Of a stretch of 64,000 nt of DNA, positions 47,542-60,065 are shown piece by piece. The stretch is from positions 38,651,001-38,715,000 of the forward strand of contig NC_068560.1 in assembly GCF_022201045.2 (NCBI RefSeq), given 5' to 3'. Source of the DNA: Citrus sinensis (taxonomy: Eukaryota; Streptophyta; Magnoliopsida; Sapindales; Rutaceae). The position numbers were made by a program, and so were the translations under genes. Each line of letters opens with the position of its first letter. Positions within the stretch are counted from its first letter, which is position 1. The notes beneath the pieces are model-generated. The model did not search any database. It saw only the letters and a list, made by a program, of their open reading frames with translations, and was not told the origin of the DNA.

Positions 47542-50007
47542 GGGCTGCAAGTGAAGGTGGAACGAGTCATGGGTCAAATGAGATCACCCATTGTCAAAAT
47601 TGGGCTCGGCCCAGTTTACGAAATGTATTGGACTGGAACTCAGTTCAGAAAGTTTGGGTGGCGTTGGTAAAAACCTATCTAACTCCTTTGCCTTGCTTGC
47701 TTCCTTCTTTTTTTTTTTAGGCTTTTGTTTCGTTTCATCCTTGCAAATGTTGATTAATTAAAAACATGTCAAGCATCACAGTCGGTAGCAGATTTGACTT
47801 ATGTGCACAGAGAAAGAGAAGATTCAAATGTAAGCCCGTGATTGTGAATTTTAAACTTTTGCTACAATTTTGCCCTTTCTTGTCGGTGAAAAAAACCCTA
47901 ATTTATTGATTTTTGTATTTATTTCAATTCCTGGGAAAGAGTGCAACAACGAATTATCGAATCGAAAGGCGCGCGCGCGTGTTTCTTCTTAAAAGAATGA
48001 AATAAAAATTATGTTCTGCATATATATTATATATAAAAGTAATTTTTTAATAAGAGATTTCTTAGTTTAAAGTAAGAGATAAGTAAAACATATATCTTAA
48101 TGTAGCATATTGAAATTTGTGTTTTTTTATTATTTTAATTAATTCCTTACTATATTAAAATAAAAGAACAATTATTCGTTAATATAATATAAAAAAACAC
48201 AAAATTTTATTTATTCATTAATAACATCTTCACTTTGTTAAAATAAAAATGTCATCATTAGAGTGTTTATATATATATATATATATATATGAGAATTGTA
48301 AGATATTAAATGGGTACAAAAAAATATTACTGTCTATCATTTAACACTATATTTTTTAAACATCTTTCATTTTACTATATCTTTCTTGACATTATTAATC
48401 CAACGCTGATGTATGCTGATATTGAATTGATAAAAAATGTCTTTACACTTAAAACCAAATATAAAATTATATGTACTTTAAAATTACAAGGGCAATATAG
48501 TCATTATCGGTAAAAAAGAGGAAAAATCAACAAAAAGAATTGCATGAATCCCAAATAGCTAGCGGCATTTTCTTTTTCTTTTTCTTCTTCCTTTTTTTTT
48601 TTTTTTTTTTCTCTTAGACAGTGGTCCACCATATTTGAAAAATTATTGGCACTTTTGAACGAGTAGAAGCCATGCATTGACATTTATGGGTGTCATTTAA
48701 AAAAAGAATTGGAGAAAATTTGATGGCGGTCATGGGGATGTTTGTGTGCGTATATAGTCAATTTCTAACGAAGATATCTTTATTTTAATAAAATAAGAAT
48801 ATTATTAAAATATAAAAAAATATAAATTTTAATACATTAAGTATTATATTTTTTTTGTCTATTAATCTATTGAAATCTATATAATTTTTATTTTTTACTA
48901 GCATCTTGACTTTGTTAAAGTAAAGACACTTTCATTAAAGAATGGTTATATAAATATAACTTATCCCTAAGGATACGTGATAAATTTAGAAGTAGATTTT
49001 ACATAAAATTTCTTTAAGTTGTAATGGCTGTTTCAATTTAACGTTTTGATGAGATCAAGATTAGTAGTTTAGCACAAAAGAAAGATATTGAATCACAAGC
49101 ATAAGAAGTTTTGGAAGAGACACTTAAGCTGGGTGTGATTGTTTAATTTTGTTTTCTATTTTAATTAAAAATTTAATTAACTTTTAAAGTAGGACCATAT
49201 TGATATTTTATTAATTAACTAACTCTAATTAATAGTGGTAAGTAAAAATATAATAAAAAATTATTTTACAAACATATAATAATAAAATAATAGGTATCAA
49301 ATATTTTTTTTTAGTTATTTAATATTTTATACTTTTTAAAGTAGTCAAACCATAACAACTATATATCTATATATATAATGGCGGGCGGGCGGGCGGGGGG
49401 GGGGGCGGGGGGGGGGGGGGGGGCGCTGGCATCGGTGGGCCATCAACGAGCGACAATGAGACATGTTCACGTGCCACCGGGCCCATATGGGGATTGGAAT
49501 TTGGATGGAAACCCTGCTCCCATTGCTGCCGGCTCTCTCGCAAGTCGGGCAATTATTGGTCCACGCTCTCCCAGCCACTCACATGCCCAATTGGGCCAAA
49601 GTCACGTGATCACGTCCACGTCAGCTTATCCAGGTGTCCATCGCTTGGTATTCGTAGGGTCAACTCAAGTCTTTAATAACAAACGGAAATACCACGTCAG
49701 AAAGAAAGTTGCAAGTTAGGAATTTTAAACGCAAGACCTCTCGATCAAACCCTTATTTTAAGATTGTTCGCTTTGCTTGTCCATTACAAAGATGAGTTAT
49801 TTCAACATTTGTTTTTGGTTCACAAAGTGGTGTTTATTTGGCGACTGAGAATATATTTCAAGCTTTTTGGGTGGTAATGGCTGCCCACCAGATTGCGATC
49901 GTGCGTCAGCATAACCTCTAAACTTGGGATTCATTCAAACCTATAAACACCCCAGAACAAAGCCTTTTAACTTTCACTTCAAGGGGCCTGAAACAAAGCT
50001 TTGTAAA
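47542..50007. other. Intergenic, AT-rich, with a G-rich tract
   Basis: No gene supported. Two diverged direct repeats containing CTTTGTTAAA(A/G)TAAA lie near 48230-48265 and 48908-48945. A (TA)n tract is at about 48268-48290. A GGGC/G-rich tract sits at 49380-49424. Confidence 0.5.
49380..49424 (+). repeat. GGGC/poly-G tract, G-quadruplex candidate
   Basis: (GGGC) repeats followed by long G runs broken by single C bases. Surroundings are AT-rich. Assembly length is uncertain. Confidence 0.8.
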
Positions 50008-50205
50008 ATAATAATAATAATAATATTATGTTAATTAATTATTCAAAGTGAAACATAAATAATGAAAAAAAATATTAATTAGTTGGTCTTTGCAGATATT
50101 ATTTAATTTATTACATGTTAAACATGTTATAACATTAACATTAGACATGTTATTAACATAATAACCACATGCACTTTGAATAAATAACATGATATTATTA
50201 TTTCT
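50008..50205. repeat. Imperfect inverted repeat, about 200 bp
   Basis: The left arm AATATTATGTTAATTAATTA then TTCAAAGTG pairs with the right arm CACTTTGAATAAATAACATG then ATATTATT. A MITE-like hairpin; no target duplication found. Confidence 0.6.
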
Positions 50206-51112
50206 TCACAAAATTTACGAGCATGTTATTATTTAGAAGAATAATAGAGTAACATGTTTAATGTTACAGCAGATATTAGTTGATTCCCATTTTTTTTTTT
50301 TAATTTTTTTATCACAGTTCAAAAACAAAATGGAAATTGCAATCAAACAAATTAATGGGCATCGGTTGACACAGTACTTTAATGGATGTGATTGGCTCAG
50401 AACTAGAATAAAACAAAAAAAATAAAAACCATTTAATTAATTTTGATGAATGGGATAAACAATGTGATCGTCAGCTTCATCAACTAATCGTGAAAGCAAA
50501 TATAACAATTACTTTCTCTTTTTTGAAGTCTCACTTGAAATGATAACATGAAACATTGTTCCTCTATTATTTCTTCGAACTAAATAATTAATGCAAAAGG
50601 ATTTTGCTTTGATTTTTCTTTTGGATCATCAAGTGAACCTCTCCCTTAGTAATTCCGTCAACTTAATAAATTATGGTTATAATAATTAGACCACTGATCT
50701 CTTAAAGAGAAATTAAAATAAAATTTGTGCTGGCCTTTGAGGAGAGTAGACGGCGCATAAAAAAAGCCGACACAATGAAACAAGTGGAGACCGCCTTTAG
50801 AATCGTGATGATCTAAATTTTGCTGTGACGGCTGAGCATCAGCTAGCATGTCATTCCACTCCGCCGGGCCCCACTCCCAAAAACCTAAACTCATTCCATT
50901 CAATTGAACACTGACGCGATTCCATAACTTCATTTTCTCTCTAACTTCATTAGGCCTCTTGATCTGTTTTAATTTTTATGATAATATAGTCGTCAAAGAA
51001 TTTTGTAAACAAATTGTGAAATAGAAACTATGTTTCACTAAAAGATTTTGAATAGGGATGAGAAATCTCACCATTATCCTTTATTCTACAATCATTCACT
51101 CAATAAGATACG

Positions 51113-51965
51113 TGTTGATGCGAGATTCCGGTTCTCCTCGTTCTACGATCAGGATCTCTGCTCGATCAACTTCGTCACGACCAGGAGGTCTCCTCGTCAG
51201 GCTTCTTCCCCGGAGGTCCCTGCGTACACAGATAAGTCAGAGTACGCCGGTTGTTTTCCCGGCGCAAACCCTCCGACGCTCAAGTCAGATATGAAGGTTC
51301 GGGAAAAGCTTGCCACAGGTCTTATGGCGTTTCTTGTGGTTTTCTCCCCTTTTCTCAAGAATGCCAACCCTTTTACCTTCGTTGGCTACCTTTTTATAGG
51401 CTTCCTCTGAATCTCAGTCTTCCGCTCTTTTCGAGACGGTATGGGACTCCAACTGCTGCGTTATGGGCAAAACATGGGATCTAGCGTGTTACGCCACGGT
51501 TCAGGGGAAAGCGTGGCTGCCATGGCTCTGGGAGACCTTGCGTGTTACGCCACGGTTCTGGGGAAGGTGTGGCTGTCATGGCTCTGTGAGATCTTGCGTG
51601 TTACGCCACGGTTCTGGGGAAAGTGTGGCTGTCATGGCTCTGTGAGATCTTGCGTGTTACGTCGCGGTTCTGGGGAAAGCGTGGCTATTGTGCCTAGATT
51701 CTCGTGCTGGAGAGCACGTCTTGCCAACTGCCGTCGACCGGGTCCCCTCGCCTCTCGATCTCTAGCCGGAATGGCCTTATGCCTTTTATAGGAATTGGCC
51801 TCACGGACGACAACATCGTGGACGAGCAGGATGTTTCTGCTCCTGTTCTTCCACGCGCCAGGCTTTAACGGAACACACCGGTTCGCAGAACTCCGCCATC
51901 AGATATCTGCTCGTCATTCCTGGTCCCTTCGACGCATTTGTCCCAAACAGTATCCCTCCCAAACA
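51113..51965 (-). repeat. 3' LTR of the gypsy element
   Basis: 853 bp, TG...CA. Differs from the other LTR at 51245, 51622, 51687, 51749 and 51803, all transitions. Four tandem copies of a 56-bp unit start at 51484, 51540, 51596 and 51652 (GCGTGTTACGCCACGGTTCT start). Confidence 0.97.
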
Positions 51966-51981
51966 CCGGTCCCCCAGTTTC
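51966..51981 (-). other. Polypurine tract of the gypsy element
   Basis: On the minus strand AAACTGGGGGACCGG directly precedes the TG of the 3' LTR; this is where plus-strand DNA synthesis is primed. Confidence 0.75.
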
Positions 51982-52375
51982 TGGTGTTGGGTAGTGTAGT
52001 GGACCAGCAGTAGAAACTCGATAGTACTCGCTCACGTGGGTTTGGAAAAGGCTGCCAGGAGTCATGTCGCATTTAATTGCGGACGAGGTGACGTGGCAGA
52101 AATCCCCCCCTCCATTTGAATTTCAAACCGACGGTTACGGGATTCTCGGAATATGCGTCATTAAATGCTGGCAGCCCAAGAGTTTGCTTCTCAGTAAGGA
52201 AACCCAAAATCTTCAAACACGAACTCGTCATTTTCTCCATTCTTGTCTCTCCGGCGAATGAACCTCGGCGTCAAAGCTGTCATCCCTGTCTCTCTCTGAC
52301 CGAGTCCCTGCTTCAGGTATTTCTTCTATTTCTTTCGGTATTGGTTAGTTGTAGGTAATTTCCTTTCTCTCTGCT

Positions 52376-54412
52376 TTGCTTGAGGTTGTAGTTGGTGACG
52401 ACGAACTAGGTTTTTTGCCTAGTCTGCCCGCTGATTTTGCTTTTGATCCCGGGATCCCCTTAGAGCCCATTAGGTCTAGTGTTGGTACTAGCGCTAGGAG
52501 GATGTCTCCCCAAACAACCTCCTCGAGCAACAGTAGCGATGAAAAAGGATCTTCTGGATCGGAGAACACCTTGAGTGAGGGTCAAGGGGATGATTCTGGT
52601 GAGGCGTCCCCATCAGGAGCATCACGACCAGAAGAACGGGGTACAGTAGGAGGTAGAGCCTTGTCGCGTGATTATGCCATTGATTACATGTCGTGTACGA
52701 CCACGTTTGACGAGCTCAATGACCTCCGACTTAGGTATAGTATTCCTGGTGAGATACCTCTTAAGATCCCAGGAAAGAAGGATACACCTAGCCGGCCTCC
52801 CAGGGGATACGTTACCCTGTATCTGGAGAGCTTTAAGTATGGGCTGAGGTGTCCCTTGCAGCCTTACTTTGCCCGGATACTTAACGGGCTAAATCTGGTT
52901 CCTGGTCAGCTGAACCCCAACGGGTGGAGAGTGCTCTCTGGTCTGTTCATATTGTGGGACAGATGTTGCCAAAGCGAGCCCACGGTTGATGAGGTGAAGC
53001 ACCTGTACCAGCTGAAGAGCAGCCCTAAAGATGCCGGCTGGTACTACTTCCAATCTGGTACCAAGAGCAGGAAACCCATAACTGATCTTCCAACTGGTGG
53101 TGGTGGGACTTGGAAGAGGAAATTCTTTTTTGCTGGGGGTCCCTGGGGTCAAGTTGCACAAATAGACGGGAAGGATTGTCGCGTCCCACCCCGTTTCACG
53201 GTCCCAGGTTGCCTGCTCGCTTTAGATGTCTTGTATCCATAATTGTTCCTGCTGTATTGGTTTGTTTCTAACCAAGTGTCTGTTTGTGCTGTAGTTTCCT
53301 GGGGTGTTCACTTCCCGCTCCGACCTGGTCAGCTTAAACGGGTCGAGGCTGTATTGGCCAATTCCTGCTCGAGCCGAGAACTGCTATCTACATACAACTT
53401 CCTCGAGTCTCGGTTGATACTTCCTGGCCATGAGATGGAGGACGCAGTGATTGGAGCTCTGACCAGGAAACGCTCTCGGCCTCCAACAACCGATAGGGAC
53501 CAGGACAAAGATGCTCCCGCTGCGAAGCGAAAGAACATCGTGCAGCAGGTTCCTCCCTTGCAGGCTCTCCCTCCTGCCTCTGCTAAAGTCGGGGAATCCA
53601 GTAGAGCAGCCACTGATCCTGCTTCCTCTTCTCCACCTGTTGTGCCTCGGTCTCGCTTACCCGACAGCCGACCAGAACACTTGGTTCCCTATCTCAATGA
53701 GTTGTCTAAACTCGTGAGCAAGAAGGACCTGGAGGGCTTTGACGGTTGTACCCTGGGCGAGCTGGTGGGAGCCATGCAGTATAGTGCTTTCCATCTCAGC
53801 TGCATGGCCACCTACTATAAGGCCAAGGTTGGCCGTTACGACAGGAAGATGAAGGAGGACATTCAATCGGCGACGACCAGAGCTGACGTTGCCGAGAAAA
53901 AAGCGGGGGAGCTAAACGTTGAGAACCTCAAGCTGATAGAGCAAGAGTCCCTTGCTCAAGCAAAAGCCATTACCCTCGAGGAGGAGCTGACCAAGGTTAA
54001 GGAGGATCTCCAAGGGCAGAGGGCTATGTATGAGGCTCAGCTCGAATCTCTCCGCGATTCCCACCGAGCTCATATAGAGAACTTGGAGAGGGAGGCCGAC
54101 AACCAGTACGACCAGGGACTTCGGCATTCCTATCGTTGTATCATGGCCGTCCTCGGGAAGTAACACCCTGATCTGAAGATGGATGACCTTGCAGCTGGTG
54201 TTGCTCAACATATGGACGAGGAGGCGGCCAAGGAAGATGCCGAAGGGGTAGAGCCGATCGTGATTGAGGAGGGAGACTCTCCTCCTCGTGCAGTCCCTGC
54301 TGATGTTGGCGAGGCGAGCGCCCCTCTGGATGCGACTGGTGATACTCCTCCTGCACCTGAGGAGGTCCAGCCAACCGACGCTGCTGGGCTTACTGATCCA
54401 CGACCTTCCTGA
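52376..54412 (+). CDS. Antisense ORF of the gypsy element ('putative gypsy type transposon' domain), interrupted
   Basis: Lies opposite to gag-pol, between pol and the 3' LTR. Open frame 52376-53207 (first ATG at 52502; an upstream exon is possible), a likely intron (donor 53208, acceptor 53293-53294), then 53295-54412. The first exon has a Ser/Glu-rich acidic start, then YSIPGEIPLKIPGK, RPPRGYVTLYLESFKYGLRC and NPNGWRVLSGLFILW, the domain that databases call putative gypsy-type transposon. The second exon has a basic KRSRP patch and a long coiled coil (KAGELNVENLKLIEQESLAQ onward). A TAA at 54161-54163 interrupts the frame; the same frame continues HPDLKMDDLAAGV to the TGA at 54410-54412. 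The function of such antisense ORFs is unknown. Confidence 0.85.
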
Positions 54413-54599
54413 TATGTTTCTTGTATTGTAATGAACAATGTTTGTGAAGATTATCTGCTTTGTTAATTATTAACAAATTAATAGAAATGTTTTTGATTAC
54501 TCTCTTGTGTGGTAATTACGAGAGCCTGCTCGTCCTCGTCTGGTCGAGCTGGCTATGGCTTGGTATATGGTTTCGCCACCTGCCTTAGAAAATTTTCCG

Positions 54600-55795
54600 A
54601 TGTTCGGGATTCTGCTCGCCTTTACGCGGTCGAGCAGATCCCGCCATGCTTGGCTTCTGTCTCGCCATAAGACAGGCTTTGAGACTCGGTGAGCCTTTGC
54701 GTGCCTTGGGTTTTTCAAGGATTGGGATTCTGCTGCCTTCTCGTGGCCGAGCAGATCCTGGCACGCTTGGCTTCTGTCTCGCCATAAGACAGGCTTTGAG
54801 ACTCGGTGAGCCTTTGCGTGCCTTGGGTTTTCTTCAAACGATTTGGACTCTGCTGCCTTCTCGTGGCCGAGCAGATCCTGGCATGCTTGGCTTCTGTCTC
54901 GCCATAAGACAGGCTCTGAGACTTGGCGAGCCTTTGCATGCCTTAGGATTTTCTTCAAACGATTTGGATTCTGCTGCCTTCTCGTGGCCGAGCAGATCCT
55001 GGCATGCTTGGCTTCTGTCTCGCCATAAGACAGGCTCTGAGACTTGGCGAGCCTTTGCATGCCTCAGGATTTTCTTCAAACGATTTGGATTCTGCTGCCT
55101 TCTCGTGGCCGAGCAGATCCTGGCATGCTTGGCTTCTGTCTCGCCATAAGACAGGCTCTGAGACTTGGCGAGCCTTTGCATGCCTCAGGATTTTCTTCAA
55201 ACGATTTGGATTCTGCTGCCTTCTCGTGGCCGAGCAGATCCTGGCATGCTTGGCTTCTGTCTCGCCATAAGACAGGCTCTGAGACTTGGCGAGCCTTTGC
55301 ATGCCTTAGGATTTTCTTCAAACGATTTGGATTCTGCTGCCTTCTCGTGGCCGAGCAGATCCTGGCATGCTTGGCTTCTGTCTCGCCATAAGACAGGCTC
55401 TGAGACTTGGCGAGCCTTTGCATGCCTTAGGATTTTCTTCAAACGATTTGGATTCTGCTGCCTTCTCGTGGCCGAGCAGATCCTGGCATGCTTGGCTTCT
55501 GTCTCGCCATAAGACAGGCTCTGAGACTTGGCGAGCCTTTGCATGCCTTAGGATTTTCTTCAAACGATTTGGATTCTGCTGCCTTCTCGTGGCCGAGCAG
55601 ATCCTGGCATGCTTGGCTTCTGTCTCGCCATAAGACAGGCTCTGAGACTTGGCGAGCCTTTGCATGCCTTAGGATTTTCTTCAAACGATTTGGATTCTGC
55701 TGCCTTCTCGTGGCCGAGCAGATCCTGGCACGCTTGGCTTTTGTCTCGCCATAAGACAGGCTCTGAGACTTGGCGAGCCTTTGCATGCCTTAGGA
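54600..55795. repeat. 121-bp tandem array, ten copies
   Basis: The mark TCTGCT(G/C) begins units at about 54611, 54729, 54849, 54970, 55091, 55212, 55333, 55454, 55575 and 55696; spacing is 118, 120, then a uniform 121. The inner units are almost identical while the first two or three diverge. Each unit has CGTGGCCGAGCAGATCCTGG and GCCATAAGACAGGCTCTGAG. It occupies the region between the pol end and the antisense ORF, known in Tat elements as a hypervariable 3' UTR that can seed satellites. Frames of 88-115 codons on both strands are repeat artefacts. Confidence 0.97.
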
Positions 55796-55938
55796 CTTTT
55801 TTTCGGTTTCAAGCGAATAAAATTCGTCGACGTTACATTAATGGCAGGATTTGACTTAAATGAAATTGTTCGGACATAAAACATAAAAATAAAAGATAGA
55901 CAGCATGAGCAGAAATTGCTTTAAAATGTGAGCAAGTC

Positions 55939-58900
55939 TTACTGGAAGTATTTTCGGAGGTGTGCTGCGTTCCATGGGCGTTTCACTTCGTGGCCGTCCG
56001 CGCGAACCAGCTTGTAAGCTCCGGGCCCCGCTATCTGCTTGACTCTATACGGCCCTTCCCAATTCGGTCCCAGCACTCCTTGAGTCGAATCTTTGGTGCT
56101 CTGATTCACTCTTCTCAGTACCCAGTCTCCGACCCTGAATTGCCGTATGTTCACCTTCTGGTTATAATACCGAGCAACCCTCTGTTGGTAAGTGACTGAT
56201 CGCTCGGCTGCTTGTTCCCTCCTCTCCATTAGCAGATCAAGATTCAAACATATCTGCTCGTCGTTCTCCTGTTCATTGAAATGATCTGTCCGGTGTGTGG
56301 TCGTTCCTACCTCAGCCGGCACGACCGCTTCATGTCCGAAAGCCAAAGCGAACGGTGTCTCCCCCGTTGCGGTTTTGTGGGTTGTTCTGTATGCCCATAG
56401 CACACCTGACAGCTCGTCAACCCACGCCCCCTTTTTTGCTCCGAGCCTGGTTTTCAGAAGCCTCTTGACTGTCTTGTTGGCTGCTTCTACTTGTCCATTC
56501 GATTGAGGGTGAGCAGGCGAGCAATACTTCAGCTCTATCCCGAGGTTCTGGAAGAAATCCCTGAAGCTGTGATTATCGAACTGCCTGCCATTATCCGTTA
56601 CCAAGGCATATGGGATCCCGTATCGACAGACCAGGTTTCTCCACACGAAGTCTGTTGTTTTCTTCCCTGTGATCCTGCTAAGGGCTTCTACCTCTATTCA
56701 CTTCGTGAAGTAATCTATAGCGACTATCGCATGTGTTGCTGCTCCTCGTCCCTTTGGCAATGGGCCGATCAGATCAATTCCCCATTGAGCGAATGGCCAA
56801 GGGGAGGCCATGGAGGTGAGCTTCTCTGGTGGTTGGTTAGAGAAATTTGCAAAACTCTGGCAGCTTGCACAGCTCCTGGTCTTCCTTTGCGCATTCTGGT
56901 GCATCGTCGGCCAGAAATATCCCTGCCTTAGAACCTTGTGGGCTAGGGACCTCCCGCCAGAATGATTTCCGCAAATTCCTTCATGCACTTCCCTCAGCAC
57001 GTAATCCGCGTCGTCATCGTCCAAACACCGAAGGAACGGTAATGTATATCCTCGTCGATACAGTACCCCATCGATCATCGTGTATCTCGAGGCCTGAGCT
57101 CTAATCTTCCGAGCCCGTAGCTTATCTGGTGGTAAGACCCCGTCTCTAAGGTATGAAACTATCGGGTCCCTCCACGAGCTTTTTTGTTCTATCCGCAACA
57201 CCCCCAAATTTTGCTCGATACTCGGGCGAGACTTCACTTCTAGGGGGACCGACTTTGGCATTTTTGGGTCGGCGACGGCTGCCATCCTAGCCAAAATGTC
57301 TGCTCGACTATTCTGCTCCCTGGGGATTTGTATCACCTCCACTGCTTCGAACTTCCCCATCATCTGCCTGACTATCCTTAGGTACTGTTCCATCTTCTCC
57401 TCTCTTGGTTGGAATCTTTCACTGACATGATTCGCAACCAGCTGGGAATCGGTTCTGATCTTAACTCTGTCCGCTTTCACGGCCCTAGCCAATTCCAGCC
57501 CTGCTATCAAGGCTTCATATTCTGCCTGGTTATTTGTGGCTGCAAATTCCAACTTTACAGCATAAGAGATCTCCTCCCCCTCTGGGCCTTCCAGGACAAT
57601 CCCTGCTCCTGAACCCCGCTCTCCTGATGACCCATCCACAGATATATGCCATACTTGAGTTTCGTCGTTGCCTATATCTGCATCTTGCTGACCCAAGCAT
57701 ACTTCGGGCTCCGCGAACTCAGCTACGAAATCGGCCATTGCCTGGGCCTTTATCGCCGCGCGGGGTTTATAGTCTATGTCGAATTCGCTCAGCTCTACAG
57801 CCCATTTGACGAGCCGACCAGAGGCATCTGGCTTGTGCAGAATTTGACGCAATGGCTGGTTGGTTATTACCGAGACCGGGAATGCTTGAAAGTACGGCCT
57901 CAACTTCCGAGCAGCAACCACAAGGGCCAGTGCCCATTTCTCCATCGTTGGGTATCTGGTCTCAGCGTCGAGCAGGGCCTTGCTGGTGTAGTATACCGGA
58001 TACTGAATTCCTTCTTCCTCTCTCACTAGAACGGAACTGGCGGCCCGATCAGATACCGCCAAATACAGATTCAACTTGTCCCCATCCCTCGGTGTGGACA
58101 GTAGCGGAGCTTGCTGCAAGTAATGCTTCAAGTTCCGGAAGGCTTCCTCGCATTCTGGGGTCCATTCCGTTTTCTTTCCCCTCCTTATCACTTGAAAGAA
58201 TGGCTGACACTTATCTGTAGCCTTGGATATGAATCTGCTCAACGCCGCCAGCCTCCCCGTGAGGCTCTGCATCTCCTTCAGGTTTCGAGGAGACGTCATT
58301 TGCACAATCGCCTGGATCTTCTCGGGATTTGCTTCAATCCCCCTATGGCTCACCATGAATCCCAGGAATTTCCCTGACTCGACCCCAAAAGCACACTTCT
58401 CCGGGTTGAGCTTCATCTTATACTTCCTCAAAAGCTCGAACGTCTCCTCGAGATGTCTGACATGTTCCTTCGGGATTTTGGACTTGGTGATCATGTCGTC
58501 CACGTACACCTCCATGGTTTTCCCGATCAAGGGCTTAAAGACTTTATTCACCAGCCTTTGATAGGTGGCCCCAGCATTCTTGAGACCGAATGGCATCACC
58601 CTGTAACAGAACAGACCTTGGTTAGTGATGAAAGCCGTGCTCTCCTCATCCGGCTCGTACATGGGGATCTGGTTGTATCCCGAGAATGCGTCCATGAAGC
58701 TAAGCAGACCATGTCCAGCCGTTGAATCTACTAGCTGATCGATCTTTGGTAAAGGGAAGCTGTCTTTTGGGCACGCCTTATTGAGGTCTGTGAAATCCAC
58801 ACACATCCTCCACTTGCCGTTTGCCTTCTTTACCAACACCACATTTGATATCCACTCTGGGTAATTGACTTCCCGAATGAACCCTGCTCTCAGAAGCTTC

Positions 58901-60060
58901 TCCACCTCATCATTTACAGCCTCATACCTCTCCTGGTTGAAGCACCTCCTCTTCTGCCTTACTGCCCGAGCACCTTTCTTTATTGCCAGCCTATGACATG
59001 CTACCTCTGGGTCAATCCCTGGCATGTCCTCATGTGTCCAGGAAAACACGTCGGCGTGAGCCTGTAAGCATTTCACCAACTCCTGCTTTTGCTCTCCCTC
59101 AAGTCTCGACCCGATTCTGATCGTCTTTCCCGGGTTCTCTGGTCCCATGCTTACTGTTTCCAGATCCTCTACGGGTTCTTGTCTGCCAGTCTTGTTTTCC
59201 ACTCGGGTATCGAGGGATGTTATCTGCATCGCCTCCCTTGCTGCCGAGGAGTAGCAGCTTCTTGCGATCCTCTGGTCTCCTCGTACCACTCCGACTACCC
59301 CATTCACCCGGTACTTCAGAGCCAGATAATGGTTGGACAGCACCGCTTTGCTCATCCTTAAAAATGGCCGACCTAGGATCATCTGGTAAGGACCTTCCTC
59401 GTCCACTACGACGAAGTCCAGTATCATTGTTCTTTCTGTCGGGGGGCCCCCGATTGTGATAGGCAGTTCGACCACGCCCAGAGGGACCAGCTTCCCTCCT
59501 CCGAACCCCTTCAAGGAGGTGTTGGTGTATTCCAACTTCCGGTCGGCTATTCCCATTTCTTCCAAAGTTGATTTAAATAGCACATCAACTGAGCTCCCCG
59601 TATCAACCAGTATCCGGTCAAACTTCTTGCTAGCGATCGTAGCCTTGATGACTAAAGCGTCCTCGTGGGGGTATAGAATCCCTTCCTCATCCTCATCCGT
59701 CCACATGATTGGCACTTGCCTGACCCTTGCTCGTTTGGCTGCTGGGGTGTTGAAGAGTATCTCTTTACTGGTCATGGCGTATCTGGCATAATTTTTTCTC
59801 GATCTGTTCGAATCTCCGGCCAACGTTGGGCCCCCAGCTATCACCCTCGCTGCGGGCGGCTCGCGTCTCAAGATTCCTTCACTCTGCTCCCCTTCATCCG
59901 TTGTGGCCACCATCGGGAAAGTCCCATCCATAAACTCGTCCAGGTACCGATTTCTCACCAAATCTTCGACCTGGGTCTTGAGATCTCTACACTCTGCTGT
60001 GGTATGGCCATGGGTGCCATGGAACTTACAATAACGTCCTCTATCCCTCCTGTTGGGTAG
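55939..60060 (-). pseudogene. pol: protease, reverse transcriptase, two RNase H, integrase (interrupted)
   Basis: Minus strand. A CCHC-like knuckle (YCKFHGTHGHTTAEC, about 60030-59986) leads the frame, then 59961-56698 (1087 codons): protease with LVDTGSSVDVLF; RT with VDFTDLNKACPKDSFPLPKI and YVDD; RNase H with YTSKAL and DIDYKPR; a second, archaeal-like RNase H (WHISVDGSSGERGSGAGIVL ... TDSQLVANHV); integrase HHCC finger (H ... H ... CASC) and core DYFTK. A TGA at 56700-56698 falls where the family has Trp, just after the first catalytic Asp of the integrase; the same frame continues to 55939 with the next Asp in VTDNGRQF and the Glu in SNGQVEAANK, and ends in a GPYRV...HLRKYF module. The upstream gag frame is shifted by one base. 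Confidence 0.93.
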
Positions 60061-60065
60061 CTTTG

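Noticed and set aside
49345..49719. Gly/Ala- and Pro-rich open frames over the G tract
   Set aside because: Low-complexity translation of the GGGC/poly-G tract; no gene structure.
54600..55795. Regular repeats that could be mistaken for a CRISPR array
   Set aside because: There are no unique spacers: whole 121-bp units repeat. The context is a plant retrotransposon.
54497..55884. Many overlapping 88-115 codon frames, both strands
   Set aside because: Repeat artefacts of the 121-bp array; because 121 is not a multiple of three, each frame drifts into a stop.
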